In this document: positions 7,850 to 16,346 of the stretch, one piece after another
Layout: the number at the start of each line of letters is the position of its first letter
How positions within the stretch are numbered: the first letter of the stretch is position 1
Assembly: GCA_021325215.1 (NCBI GenBank)
Contig: JAJPHO010000026.1
Coordinates: forward strand, 1-64,000
Direction: 5' to 3'
Length of the DNA stretch: 64,000 nucleotides
Origin: Alphaproteobacteria bacterium
GTDB lineage: Bacteria > Pseudomonadota > Alphaproteobacteria > Rhodospirillales > Magnetospirillaceae
Position numbers and translations under genes: made by a program
The notes under the pieces: model-generated
What the model was told of the DNA's origin: nothing
The model's database searches: none
Seen by the model: the letters and a program-made list of their open reading frames with translations, nothing else

Positions 7850-8425
7850 ATGTTCGAATCCTTCCTCGTTTCCACCGGTGTGGTTGCGCTCGCTGAAATC
7901 GGCGACAAGACGCAATTGCTGGCACTCGTCCTGGCGGCGCGGTACCGCAAGCCGGTTCCGGTCATCCTCGGCATTTTCGCCTCGGCCTTGCTCAGCCATG
8001 CCGGCGCCAGCGCGATCGGCGCCTTGCTGTCGAATCTGCTGAACCCGGCCATCCTCAATTGGGCGGTGGTGGCGTCGTTCGTGCTGATGGCGGGCTGGAT
8101 TCTGGTGCCGGAAAAGGCCGATGACGCCGAAGAGACCGTCGCGAAGGGTCATGCCGGCATCTTCACCACCGTCGCTTTTGCCTTCTTCATGGCCGAGCTG
8201 GGCGATAAGACCCAGGTCGCCACCGTCGCCCTGGCCGCCCAGTTCCACGCTTTCCTGCCGGTGGTGGCCGGTACCACCCTGGGCATGATGCTGGCCAGCG
8301 TTCCGGTGGTGCTGCTCGGCCACCGCTTCGCCGACAGGCTGCCGGCCAAGGCGGTCCACGCCGTGGCGGCGGTGCTGTTCGTCGTTCTCGGCGCCATGGC
8401 GCTGCGCAACGCTTTGGCGGGCTGA
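7850..8425 (+). CDS. TMEM165/GDT1 family (UPF0016) manganese exporter
   Basis: A 191-residue inner-membrane protein with the two inverted-repeat signatures of the family: EIGDKTQ at 16-22 and ELGDKTQ at 116-122, each in a membrane helix and supplying the acidic cation-binding residues. Six or so hydrophobic segments fit the family. Members act as Mn2+ (or Ca2+)/H+ exchangers and in bacteria relieve Mn toxicity. A GGAG at 7835-7838 serves ATG 7850. The upstream Mn riboswitch supports Mn export as the role. It ends in its own intrinsic terminator. Confidence 0.92.
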   Translation: MFESFLVSTGVVALAEIGDKTQLLALVLAARYRKPVPVILGIFASALLSHAGASAIGALLSNLLNPAILNWAVVASFVLMAGWILVPEKADDAEETVAKGHAGIFTTVAFAFFMAELGDKTQVATVALAAQFHAFLPVVAGTTLGMMLASVPVVLLGHRFADRLPAKAVHAVAAVLFVVLGAMALRNALAG

Positions 8426-8449
8426 GCGCCGGCCCGGACGCTCAGTTTT
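8422..8449 (+). terminator. Intrinsic terminator overlapping the stop of the Mn exporter gene
   Basis: Stem CTGAGCG (8422-8428) with CGCTCAG (8439-8445), a 10-base loop and TTTT at 8446-8449. The stem includes the TGA stop at 8423-8425. Confidence 0.75.
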
Positions 8450-8535
8450 CCGGCGCGATCATAAAGCCTTGGGGTGTTCCGATCCCGCGATTATGGCAAA
8501 GTTCCATTGCGGACGGCTTGTTAGGCGGTTGTGTA

Positions 8536-9435
8536 ATGGCCCTGCGGTTGATGATTGGGTTCGCTTTTCTGGCACAGATCCTTGTGGCGCCGGACGCGCG
8601 GGCCAACGATCCGGGAATCGCCGCTTTCGTCTATTACCAGGACCCGCACGATAATAGTCAGCGAAACCAATATGCCTGGGATCTTCTGGCTCAGGCGCTG
8701 GAGCATACCAGGGCGGCCTACGGACCGTTCACCCTCGGTCCGTCTTCGGTTGCCGAGGAACGGCCCAACGCCAATTCGCTGCTGAACGGGATCGGCGGCA
8801 TCACTGTGAGCGTGTTTGCCGCGCCGATGAACCTGCACGACAAGATCATCCCGGTCAGATTTCCGATCGACCGCGGCATGCTCGGATTTCGCGTCCTTGA
8901 GATTCGTGAGGGGGATCAGACGCGGTTCGACGCGATCGCCAATCGGGATGATTTGAAAAGTATACCGATCGGCTCGATGGGGTTTTGGGCCGACACCGCC
9001 ATCATGCGGCGCGCCGGATTGACCGTCGTGACGGGCGACTCGTTCGAAGGGCTGTTCAAGATGATGGGGGCCGGGCGGTGCGACGCCGTGACCCGCGGCT
9101 ATGGCGAGGCGATCCGCGAGATGACCGAGCGCCCTTGGGGAGACGCCCCGATCGCCATCGAGCGCCATTTGCTGCTGCATTACCCGATGCCGGTCTATTT
9201 CTGGTTCCGCAACACGGCGGAAGGGCGGCTGAGCGCCGCCCGGGTCGAAGCCGGTCTCTGGGCGATGCAGGCCGATGGAAGCTTCGAGGCCTTCTTCCGC
9301 AAGGCATTCGCCGGGACCATCGCCAGGATCGAGCATGACCGCCGGCTGATCGTCGAATTGAACAATCCGCTGCTGGGCGACCAGGAGCCGCTGAAGGATG
9401 AGCGGCTATGGTACCGGCCGGTCTATGCGAACTGA
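8536..9435 (+). CDS. Periplasmic substrate-binding protein-like (SBP family 3 type)
   Basis: A 299-residue exported protein. Residues 1-23 form a signal peptide (hydrophobic core then PDARA, cut before NDP). The body (LLNGIGGITVSVFAAPMN, then IGSMGFWADTAIMRRAGL and LFKMMGAGRCDAVTRG) resembles bacterial extracellular solute-binding family 3 folds, but no permease or ATPase gene is near, so it may be an orphan binding protein or sensor. ATG 8536 was chosen over TTG 8518 because it begins the signal peptide and follows AGGCGG. After the TGA stop the frame stays open and protein-like to 9552 (see findings). Confidence 0.7.
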   Translation: MALRLMIGFAFLAQILVAPDARANDPGIAAFVYYQDPHDNSQRNQYAWDLLAQALEHTRAAYGPFTLGPSSVAEERPNANSLLNGIGGITVSVFAAPMNLHDKIIPVRFPIDRGMLGFRVLEIREGDQTRFDAIANRDDLKSIPIGSMGFWADTAIMRRAGLTVVTGDSFEGLFKMMGAGRCDAVTRGYGEAIREMTERPWGDAPIAIERHLLLHYPMPVYFWFRNTAEGRLSAARVEAGLWAMQADGSFEAFFRKAFAGTIARIEHDRRLIVELNNPLLGDQEPLKDERLWYRPVYAN

Positions 9436-9621
9436 CGGACGGCCGTTGCCGACGAATATGGACTTGTCTTTCTCGAGCGTGTCGCCCGCGCCGAGCGTCA
9501 ATGGCTTACGCCGATCCCGCCGCTGGACGAGGTGCTCAAGGCGGGCGGTTGACGCAGGGTCTTCATCAGGCCGGCGGAATGTGCAATTCTTTCCACTTAT
9601 TGTCTGAAGTGGAAACGCGTA

Positions 9622-10362
9622 ATGAAACATTACCGCCGCTTCTTGTGGATTTCTGTTTGCGGTCTTCTGATCTCGGGCGCGGCGCTGGGCCAGACAGCCA
9701 AACCGTTGACGTTCTATACTGAGGATCTGGCGCCCTACAACATGATCGAGAACGATCATGTGACGGGCATTTCAACGGAGATCCTCGCCATCGCCCTGAG
9801 CCGCATGCAGCTCGGCTTTACGCCGCGGCTGGTCTCGTGGAAGCGCGCTTATCACGAGGCACTTACCGATCCCCATAGCTGCGTCTATTCGACAGTCAGA
9901 TCATCCGACCGCGAACAGCTGTTCCGGTGGGTCGGGCCGGTCGCGCACGATTCTCTCGCCATCTTCGTTCTGCCCGACAGCCCGATCCAGGCCCATGCGC
10001 TGGCCGACCTCAAGGGCTACCGCACCGAACTGACCCAGGGCGACTATGCCGAAGCGCGGCTGATCGAGAACGGGATCAGGATCGTTCCGGCGCCGCCGGC
10101 CGAAAAGCAGATGGACATGCTGCTGGCCGGCCGCATCGATTTCTGGGTGGCGAACCGGGGGCAGGCGCAAAGCGAAGCCAGACGGTCGGGGGTTCAACTG
10201 AAGGAATTATTCGGCTACGAGGATTTCGATCTCTATCTGGCCTGCAATCCCGCCGTGCCGAGCGATCTGATCCGGCGCTTGGATGCCGCGGTCAAGCAGG
10301 TGTGGGACAGCGGCGAGGGGGCGCGCATCACGGCGAAATTCACCACGGGCCTCAAGGAATAG
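9622..10362 (+). CDS. Periplasmic amino-acid-type solute-binding protein (SBP family 3)
   Basis: A 246-residue protein with signal peptide MKHYRRFLWISVCGLLISGAALG (cut after ALG/Q, residues 1-23) and an SBP_bac_3 body: LTFYTEDLAPYNMIENDHVT at the start of the mature domain, GISTEILAIALSRM, then DPHSCVYSTVRSSDRE and the second lobe VANRGQAQSE. Such proteins bind polar amino acids or small acids in the periplasm. No transporter partner is adjacent, and the gene follows another binding-protein-like gene by 186 bases, in which I see nothing except the open extension described in the findings. It may be a stand-alone sensor. Confidence 0.75.
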   Translation: MKHYRRFLWISVCGLLISGAALGQTAKPLTFYTEDLAPYNMIENDHVTGISTEILAIALSRMQLGFTPRLVSWKRAYHEALTDPHSCVYSTVRSSDREQLFRWVGPVAHDSLAIFVLPDSPIQAHALADLKGYRTELTQGDYAEARLIENGIRIVPAPPAEKQMDMLLAGRIDFWVANRGQAQSEARRSGVQLKELFGYEDFDLYLACNPAVPSDLIRRLDAAVKQVWDSGEGARITAKFTTGLKE

Positions 10363-10460
10363 CGGGGGAAATGCGCAAGCTCATCCTCTGCCGACCGGCA
10401 AGGATGGCAAAGCCACGACCGAGGCGATCTTGAGGTATGAGATTTGCGGACACTGAAAAC

Positions 10461-10485
10461 GCCGGCATCGGGGGGCGATGCCGGC
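10461..10485 (-). terminator. Terminator of the peroxiredoxin/AhpD-like operon
   Basis: A perfect 10-bp stem GCCGGCATCG/CGATGCCGGC with a 5-base loop lies 12 bases after the stop of the minus-strand gene at 10498. On the minus strand it is followed by GTTTTC, a short U-run. It may also stop plus-strand transcription from 10362. Confidence 0.65.
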
Positions 10486-10497
10486 GTCTTGCCTTTC

Positions 10498-11076
10498 TTA
10501 CACCGAGGCCTTCAGCTTGCCCGGCGCGGTCCATTCGGACCCCTTCATGAAGGGATCGAGCGGGGTGTCGGCCAGATGGTCGGCGTAGTTCGAGATCAGC
10601 TTGGTGGCGGCCAGCACCAGCACGTCGAGGATGGCGCGGTTGTCATAGCCGGCCGCCTTGAAGGCGGCGACCGCGGCATCGCTCACCACGCCGCGGTTGC
10701 GGGTGACGGCGGCGGCGAAGATTCGCAGCGCCTCCAGTCTCGCATCGGAGACCGGACGTCCGTCGCGGATCGCGGCGATGTGGTCTTCCTCGACCTTGAC
10801 CATGCGCGACAGGTTGGAATGGCCGGCCATGCAATAGGTGCACTCGTTCTCATAGATGATCGAGAGATAGGCGATATTGCGTTCCACCGGGGTGAAGCCG
10901 GTCTTTTCGGCGATGCCCCACAGGGTGGCGTAGGCTTCCAGCGCGGCCGGGCTTTCGGCCAGCACCCGGTGCAGATTGGGAACGAAGCCCCAGGCTTTCT
11001 GGACGTTTTCGAGGATGTCGGCCGAGGCCGCCGGGGCGGTGGCGGTGTCGTGAAGAGTGAAAGCGTTGATGGTCAT
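10498..11076 (-). CDS. AhpD-like carboxymuconolactone decarboxylase family protein (alkylhydroperoxidase)
   Basis: A 192-residue all-helical protein with the AhpD redox motif ENECTYCMAGH (E76, E78, C79, C82, H86), in which two cysteines and a histidine reduce peroxides or serve as an adaptor for a peroxiredoxin. The start is ATG 11076, seven bases after an AAGGAGTAT site; the frame is open further upstream but overlaps the preceding gene. It is co-transcribed with the peroxiredoxin gene (13 bases apart), so the pair probably forms a two-component peroxide-reducing system. Confidence 0.88.
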   Translation of the reverse strand: MTINAFTLHDTATAPAASADILENVQKAWGFVPNLHRVLAESPAALEAYATLWGIAEKTGFTPVERNIAYLSIIYENECTYCMAGHSNLSRMVKVEEDHIAAIRDGRPVSDARLEALRIFAAAVTRNRGVVSDAAVAAFKAAGYDNRAILDVLVLAATKLISNYADHLADTPLDPFMKGSEWTAPGKLKASV

Positions 11077-11089
11077 GATGGATACTCCT

Positions 11090-11755
11090 TCAGCGGGCCA
11101 GGCGGTCGAGTGCCGGCAGCATGTCTTGCGGTTCGGGGCGGCGGGTATAGTCGGGGTTGACCTCGGCATAGACGATGGTGCCGTCCTGGCCGATCACGTA
11201 GCGGGCCGGCATGGGCAGGGTCCAGGCCGGGTCGTCATTGAAGGCCGGCAGGTCGTTCTTCAGCGATTTATAGAGCTCGACCAGATAGTCGGGCAGAGAG
11301 AATCTGAGGCCGAAGGCGGCGCCGACCTCGCCCTTCACGTCCGACAGGATCGGGAAGCTCAGCTCGTTCTGACGGACCGATTTGCGGCTGTTCGGGGCGG
11401 TCTGGGGCGAGATCGCCACCAGCTTGGCGCCGCGCTTGGCGAACTCCGGCAGCGCGGCCTGCAGCGCCTGCAGTTCCATGTTGCAGTACGGGCACCAGAC
11501 ACCGCGATAGAAGCTGACCACCAGCGGGCCCTGGGCCAGCAAAGCGGCAGAAGAGACGTCGTTGCCCTCCGGGTCCTTCAGGGTGAAGGCGGGAGCCTTG
11601 TCGCCGGCCTTCAGCGCCTTTTCGGCAAGGCCGGAGGCCTTGAGTTCGGCGGTGGCGCGGCGCATGACCGCAATGACCGGCGGGGGAACATTGTACGGAG
11701 GCTTGCCGGCTTCGAAATCGGCCTTGAAAGCGTCCAGTTTGGCTTGAAGCGTCAT
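11090..11755 (-). CDS. Peroxiredoxin-like protein (AhpC/TSA, thioredoxin fold)
   Basis: A 221-residue thioredoxin-fold protein. The mature redox motif is WCPYC with C88 and C91, unlike the lone peroxidatic cysteine of classical AhpC, so it belongs to the CxxC type of AhpC/TSA-like proteins. GDKAPAFTLKDPEGNDV (51-67) is the usual peroxiredoxin N-terminal region. The N-terminal 45 residues are a helical extension seen in this subfamily. An AAGGAGAG site precedes ATG 11755. It lies first in a two-gene operon with the AhpD-like gene, which points to organic hydroperoxide reduction. Confidence 0.88.
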   Translation of the reverse strand: MTLQAKLDAFKADFEAGKPPYNVPPPVIAVMRRATAELKASGLAEKALKAGDKAPAFTLKDPEGNDVSSAALLAQGPLVVSFYRGVWCPYCNMELQALQAALPEFAKRGAKLVAISPQTAPNSRKSVRQNELSFPILSDVKGEVGAAFGLRFSLPDYLVELYKSLKNDLPAFNDDPAWTLPMPARYVIGQDGTIVYAEVNPDYTRRPEPQDMLPALDRLAR

Positions 11756-11839
11756 CGTCGCTCTCCTTGAGCGGGGTTTCGATGACGAGAAGGTATCTAT
11801 GACCGCATGCGGCTAGTAGGCGGGTTGTTCGACTAGTAT

Positions 11840-12736
11840 TTATTCCCCGGGGGAATGGATGGCCATCAGCTGCTCGACGAAGTCGGTGAACAGCCGGGCC
11901 TTGGTGGTGACGGTGCGGCCGGTGGGGTAGACCGCCCAGAGATCGATGGGCGGCAGCGTCCAATCGGTCATCACCGCCTTGACCGAGCCATCGGCCAGTT
12001 CGGGGGCGAACATCCATCGCGAGCCGACCGCCATTCCCAGGCCCGACAGGACCGCGGCGCGGATACCTTCCGCCGCCGTCACGCGCAGGCGGCCGCGCAG
12101 GGCGATCGTGGTTTCCTCGGCACCCCGGCGCAGAGTCCAGCTGTCGCCGCCGCCCCGGCTGTTCACGATCATGCTGTGGGCGTCGAGGTCGGATGGCCGT
12201 TCCGGTTCGCCATGCCGGGCGAAGTAGGCCGGCGTCCCGACCATCAGCCGGGGAGCGCGTCCAATGCGCCGCGCGGTCAGGGACGAGTCGGGCAGGTCGC
12301 CCATCCGCAGGGCCATGTCGATCCCCTCCTGCACCAGATCGATGGTGCGGTCATCGAGAACGACCTCCATGTCGAGCCCCGGATGAGCGGCCATGAAGCC
12401 GTCCAGATGCGGAATGACATGCAGCCTGGCGAAGGTGACCGCGGCGCAGATGCGCAGCCGCCCGGTCAGACCCGCGCCGGCGCCGCGTGCGGCGAGCTCG
12501 GCCTCGTCGGCTTCCTCGATCACGCGTTTGGCCCGTTCGTAATAGGTCTGGCCCGCTTCGGTCGTGGCGAGGCCGCGTGTCGAGCGCGCCAGAAGCTTGA
12601 CGCCGAGGCTTTCCTCCAACTGCCCGATCGTCTTCGAGACGGCGGGCTGTCCAACCCCGAGATGCCGCGCGGCGGCGGAAAACGATCCGGTGTCGACGAC
12701 CCGGACGAAGGTCGCCATGGCCAGCAGGCGGTCCAT
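11840..12736 (-). CDS. LysR-family transcriptional regulator
   Basis: A 298-residue LysR regulator: winged helix-turn-helix at residues 1-60 (MATFVRVVDTGSFSAAARHL, QPAVSKTIGQLEESLG, LLARSTRGLATTEAG), then a two-lobed effector domain of the CrgA/PP2551-like kind. It lies 84 bases upstream of, and on the same strand as, the peroxiredoxin pair, and diverges from the COG4705 membrane protein 131 bases away, so either could be its target. The effector is unknown. Confidence 0.9.
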   Translation of the reverse strand: MDRLLAMATFVRVVDTGSFSAAARHLGVGQPAVSKTIGQLEESLGVKLLARSTRGLATTEAGQTYYERAKRVIEEADEAELAARGAGAGLTGRLRICAAVTFARLHVIPHLDGFMAAHPGLDMEVVLDDRTIDLVQEGIDMALRMGDLPDSSLTARRIGRAPRLMVGTPAYFARHGEPERPSDLDAHSMIVNSRGGGDSWTLRRGAEETTIALRGRLRVTAAEGIRAAVLSGLGMAVGSRWMFAPELADGSVKAVMTDWTLPPIDLWAVYPTGRTVTTKARLFTDFVEQLMAIHSPGE

Positions 12737-12867
12737 ATGGTCTCCCGAGGAATGAGGCCCTCGCGACGATCTATCCCATGGCTGAACGACCTAACTCAAA
12801 CTTTAATTGATCCAGCCGCCGTCTGGCCGGCTAATCGATCCGCAAAGGACCTCCAGGGAAGCGGATC

Positions 12868-13605
12868 ATGCAGAGCAAACATCTCCCGGCCATTACTCCC
12901 CGCTATTGGGCGGCCATTATTCTCGCCAGCATCTTCGGCACCAATATGGGCGATCTTTACGCCCACAATAGTGGCTTGGGCCTGTTGGGCGGGCTGCCGA
13001 TCCTGGCGGTGCTGTTCGTCGCGGCCTATGGGGCCGAGCGTTTCGACCGCCTGGCCCATGATGCTTATTACTGGCTCTGCATCATCATCCTGCGCACCGG
13101 CGCCACCAACATCGCCGATTACCTGGCCGGCAAACGCGGCCTGCATATCGACCGCCTGGTCCTGACCGCCGGCTTCGCCGTGCTGATCACGGCGCTGGCT
13201 TTCGTGGCGCTGAAGAAAGGCGAGCAGGCCAAGCAAGGCAAGGCGCTGCCCGAGACCGATCTGCTCTATTGGGCGACCATGCTGTCGGCCGGCATCTTCG
13301 GCACCATCCTGGGCGATTATTTCGAGCACACGATCGGCGAGGGCGTTGCGGCGATCGCCTTGTCGGTAGCGCTGCTGCCGGTGCTGGCGGTCTATTGGCG
13401 CGCCGCGGCGCCGTCGCTGTTCCTCTATTGGGGCACCATCTCGGCGGCGCGCACGACCGGTACCGCCATTGGCGACTGGTTGGCCGAGAACGATATTCTC
13501 ACGATCGGGCTGGCCGTCTGCACCGCTCTGACCGGTCTTGCCTTCGTCGCCGTGCTGGTGGCGTGGAAAGACCGCGGCCAGGCTCTGCCGGCCGCGGCGG
13601 AATGA
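12868..13605 (+). CDS. COG4705-like multi-helix membrane protein
   Basis: A 245-residue inner-membrane protein with about seven to eight hydrophobic helices and no soluble domain. A short motif recurs four times: FGTNMGDLYAH (29-39), RTGATNIADYLAG, FGTILGDYFEH and RTTGTAIGDWLAE. Each has a GT/AT..-hydrophobic-[GA]D core, suggesting internally duplicated helix pairs with conserved acidic residues in the membrane. The family is uncharacterised. ATG 12868 follows AGGGAAG. It is divergent from the LysR gene and ends 3 bases short of the convergent flgE stop. Confidence 0.75.
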   Translation: MQSKHLPAITPRYWAAIILASIFGTNMGDLYAHNSGLGLLGGLPILAVLFVAAYGAERFDRLAHDAYYWLCIIILRTGATNIADYLAGKRGLHIDRLVLTAGFAVLITALAFVALKKGEQAKQGKALPETDLLYWATMLSAGIFGTILGDYFEHTIGEGVAAIALSVALLPVLAVYWRAAAPSLFLYWGTISAARTTGTAIGDWLAENDILTIGLAVCTALTGLAFVAVLVAWKDRGQALPAAAE

Positions 13606-13608
13606 GGA

Positions 13609-15270
13609 TTACGACACCGACTGCATCAGGGTGGTGAAGTCCTGCTTGTCGGTGCTGATCGCCTGAGAGGACGCCGAATAGGCTTGCTGGGCGCTGATCA
13701 TGTTGCTGAATTCGGTCGTGGTGTCGGTGGTCGAGGCTTCCAGCGAGTCGCCCTTGATGTCGCCGGCGCCGTTGGTGCCGGCCGCATTCAGCGTGGCGGT
13801 TCCCGACGCCTGCGAGGTGGCATAGATCTGGCTCGACATGGCGGTCAGCCCGTTCTCATTGGCGAAGGTGGCGACCGGAATCTTGTAGATCGGGCGGCTG
13901 GTATCGTTGGTGTAGGTGGCGATCAGCTCGCCGCTGTCGTTCATCGAGACGCCCTTTATGGTGCCGAAGGGTATGCCGTCCTGCGAGATGTTCTTGACGT
14001 CGACCGTGCTGTCGCCGCTGTTCAACTGAGTCAGGCCGCCGCCGCCGCTCGAGCCCGGGGTCCCCAGATTGAGGCTGATCGAGCTGTTCGCGGCCTGGTC
14101 GTTCCAGCTGGCGGTGATGGCGGGCTCGTTGGTGCCGGCCATCGGCGCGGTGCCGCCGGTCGAGGTCGGCAGGCCGGTGACGGACCCCAGGGAACCGTCC
14201 GAATTGAAGCTGACCTGATAGGAATAGGAACTGACCGCGGCGCCCGTCGAATCGAGCAGCGTGCCCGAACTCGCCCCGGAGGCGTTGGTCGGGCTGTTGA
14301 CGGTCATCAGCCACTGATTGTCGCCTTCGGGGGTCCAGGTGACCGGCAGGGTCTGCTGGGTGCCGAGCGAATCATAGACGCTCATCGAACTGGAAATCGC
14401 GGCGGACGAGCCCAGGGTCGACCAGCTGGACGGCGGCGCGATGCCGGACAGGGAATCGCTGGGCGTGATGGTCGGCAGCGACGGCGAGGCCGAGGTGGTC
14501 TGACCGGTCGCGGCATTGGTTACCGAGCTGATATTGCCCGAGCCGTCCACCACCACATCGTACACCAGGGGCTGGCCGGCGGTGCTGGTGGTGCCGTCAT
14601 CGTCGGTCAGCGTGGCGCTGGAATTGGAATCATTGATCGCCAGCTGATAGGTCGTGTTGCCCGACGAATCGGTGCTGACCTTGGAATAGCTGTAATTGAC
14701 GGTCTGCGTCGTGTTGGTGTCGAAGTTGGTATAGCTCTGCGAATAGATGGCGGATTGCTGCCCCTCGGGCAGATTGGCCGACAGCGAATAGCTGGTGGTG
14801 GCCGAGGCCGACGTGCCGAGATTGCCGACATTCACGGTCTGCAGGGTGGAACTGGTGGCTTTGCCGGTGGCGTCGGTCGGATAGCCCTGCAGGTAATAAT
14901 TGGTGCCGACCAGCTGCAGATTGCCCGAATTGTCGGGATTGAAGGCGCCGTCGCGGGTGTAATAGGTCGCGGTGCCGCCCGCGCCGTTGCTCACGGCGAA
15001 CATGCCATTGCCGTCGATCGCCAGGTCGGTCGATTCCGTCCCGCTGGAGATCGCGCCCTGGAATGTCACATTCTGGCGGGTCGATGCGGCGACGCCGCTG
15101 TAAACCGTCGTCGCGCTGCCGCCGGCCGCCCCTTCCACCAGATCGTTGAAATTGGTGGTGACGGCCTTGTAGCCGTTGGTCGAGCTATTGGCGAGATTGG
15201 TCGAGACATTGCTGATTGCCGAGCTTTGCGCCAGCAATCCCGAGACCGCCGAGGTCAATGTCGAGTCCAT
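13609..15270 (-). CDS. flgE: Flagellar hook protein FlgE
   Basis: A 553-residue axial flagellar protein. The N-terminus has the conserved rod/hook helix and motif (SGLLAQSSAISNVSTNLANS, NGYKAVTTNF), and the C-terminus ends with the matching helix (EFSNMISAQQAYSASSQAIS, TDKQDFTTLMQSVS); these two form the D0 domain. The long Ser/Thr/Gly-rich middle (about 80-500) is the variable surface-exposed hook region, and IDGNGMFAV is the usual D1 motif. It is exported by the flagellar type III system to form the universal joint. No other flagellar gene is in the window. A sigma-54 type promoter precedes it. Confidence 0.9.
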   Translation of the reverse strand: MDSTLTSAVSGLLAQSSAISNVSTNLANSSTNGYKAVTTNFNDLVEGAAGGSATTVYSGVAASTRQNVTFQGAISSGTESTDLAIDGNGMFAVSNGAGGTATYYTRDGAFNPDNSGNLQLVGTNYYLQGYPTDATGKATSSTLQTVNVGNLGTSASATTSYSLSANLPEGQQSAIYSQSYTNFDTNTTQTVNYSYSKVSTDSSGNTTYQLAINDSNSSATLTDDDGTTSTAGQPLVYDVVVDGSGNISSVTNAATGQTTSASPSLPTITPSDSLSGIAPPSSWSTLGSSAAISSSMSVYDSLGTQQTLPVTWTPEGDNQWLMTVNSPTNASGASSGTLLDSTGAAVSSYSYQVSFNSDGSLGSVTGLPTSTGGTAPMAGTNEPAITASWNDQAANSSISLNLGTPGSSGGGGLTQLNSGDSTVDVKNISQDGIPFGTIKGVSMNDSGELIATYTNDTSRPIYKIPVATFANENGLTAMSSQIYATSQASGTATLNAAGTNGAGDIKGDSLEASTTDTTTEFSNMISAQQAYSASSQAISTDKQDFTTLMQSVS

Positions 15271-15327
15271 ACCACTCTCCGAACAGGTAACTATTTCAAC
15301 TGTCGCACGCGCGATTAGATAAAAGCC

Positions 15328-15344
15328 TGCACAAATTGTGCCAA
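15328..15344 (-). promoter_or_regulatory. Sigma-54 (-24/-12) promoter for flgE
   Basis: On the minus strand the sequence TTGGCACAATTTGTGCA has GG and GC separated by exactly 10 bases, the diagnostic spacing of RpoN promoters (consensus TGGCAC-N5-TTGCW). It lies 58-74 bases upstream of the flgE ATG, placing the start of transcription near 15317. Sigma-54 control of hook genes is well known in alphaproteobacteria. Confidence 0.8.
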
Positions 15345-15472
15345 AACCGGGAACGCGGGATGAGCGCGGCTGACGGTCGCGGCGTGACGCGGCCAGGCCG
15401 GACCTGCCTTGCCTGTGGGCAATCCTTGCCGGTCTGACAGGGCAGTTTCGGCCTGGGCGCGGCGGAGTGGCG

Positions 15473-16312
15473 TCAGCCGGTGACCGCCGCCAGCAGCGGC
15501 GCGGTGGCCTGTCCCGGCTGTTCCAGCATGATCTGATGGCCGCTGCGCTCGATGATGTCGAGCTGGGCGTTCGGCAGTTTCGCCGCCAGCCCTTGGGCGA
15601 AGGCGGCGGGGGTGAGCTGGTCTTCGGCGCCGGCCAGGATGGTGACCGGCAGATCTATCAAAGCGAGGTCCTCGTCGGGCACCTGGACCGCCTGGGTCAG
15701 CAGGGCCTGGGTCATGTAGAGGCTGTTGCGCTTGGTCAGGCTCTCCTCATAGTCGATCAGCGCCGGATCGGTCTCGGGATGCCAGGCCAGTTCGCGGAAG
15801 CGCCGCGATAATTTGGGCCGCAGCCATTCGAGGATCAGCGGCGGCAGCCAGGCGATCGGGCCGACGCCGAGCGAGCCGCCGGGCGGTGGCGGAGCGTAGA
15901 GCACCGCCGCGGAAACGCGGTTCAGCTGGCCTTTGCGGGCATAGCCGGCGAGCAAGGCGAGGGTCTGGCGGGTGCCATAGGAATGGCCGGCCAGTACGAT
16001 CCTGCCCCGGCCGAAGCGGTCGACCAGCGCAGCCAAATCGGCGACGAATTCCTCGCCGCGGTAAAGCTCGCGCACGGCGGGCTGCGGGCTCGATCCATGG
16101 CCGACATTATCCCAGGCGACCACGCGCACGCCGGCCTCGACCAGGGCGGTCCATTGGTTGCGCCACTGATCCTTGTTGCCGCCGCCGCCATGGCACAGGA
16201 ACACCGTCACGTCCTTGCGGCCCTCCGATACCGCCAGGCTGATGCGGCGCCCGGGGCGGATTTCGACCAATTCTCCGGTGACGGTCTCGACTGTGTTCTC
16301 GCCTGTCGCCAT
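15473..16312 (-). CDS. Alpha/beta hydrolase
   Basis: A 279-residue alpha/beta hydrolase without signal peptide. HGGGGNKDQW gives the oxyanion region (41-50), the nucleophile is S111 in AGHSYG, the acid is in AGAEDQLTP and the histidine in RSGHQIML. ATG 16312 was chosen because GGGGAGC lies just before it; the frame continues upstream but opposes the next gene. It is divergent from the P1 peptidase gene with only 34 bases between, so both may share a control region and a common amide or ester substrate class. The precise substrate is unknown. Confidence 0.85.
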   Translation of the reverse strand: MATGENTVETVTGELVEIRPGRRISLAVSEGRKDVTVFLCHGGGGNKDQWRNQWTALVEAGVRVVAWDNVGHGSSPQPAVRELYRGEEFVADLAALVDRFGRGRIVLAGHSYGTRQTLALLAGYARKGQLNRVSAAVLYAPPPPGGSLGVGPIAWLPPLILEWLRPKLSRRFRELAWHPETDPALIDYEESLTKRNSLYMTQALLTQAVQVPDEDLALIDLPVTILAGAEDQLTPAAFAQGLAAKLPNAQLDIIERSGHQIMLEQPGQATAPLLAAVTG

Positions 16313-16346
16313 GATGCTCCCCTGAAACTTTCCCCTGGAGTGTTTA

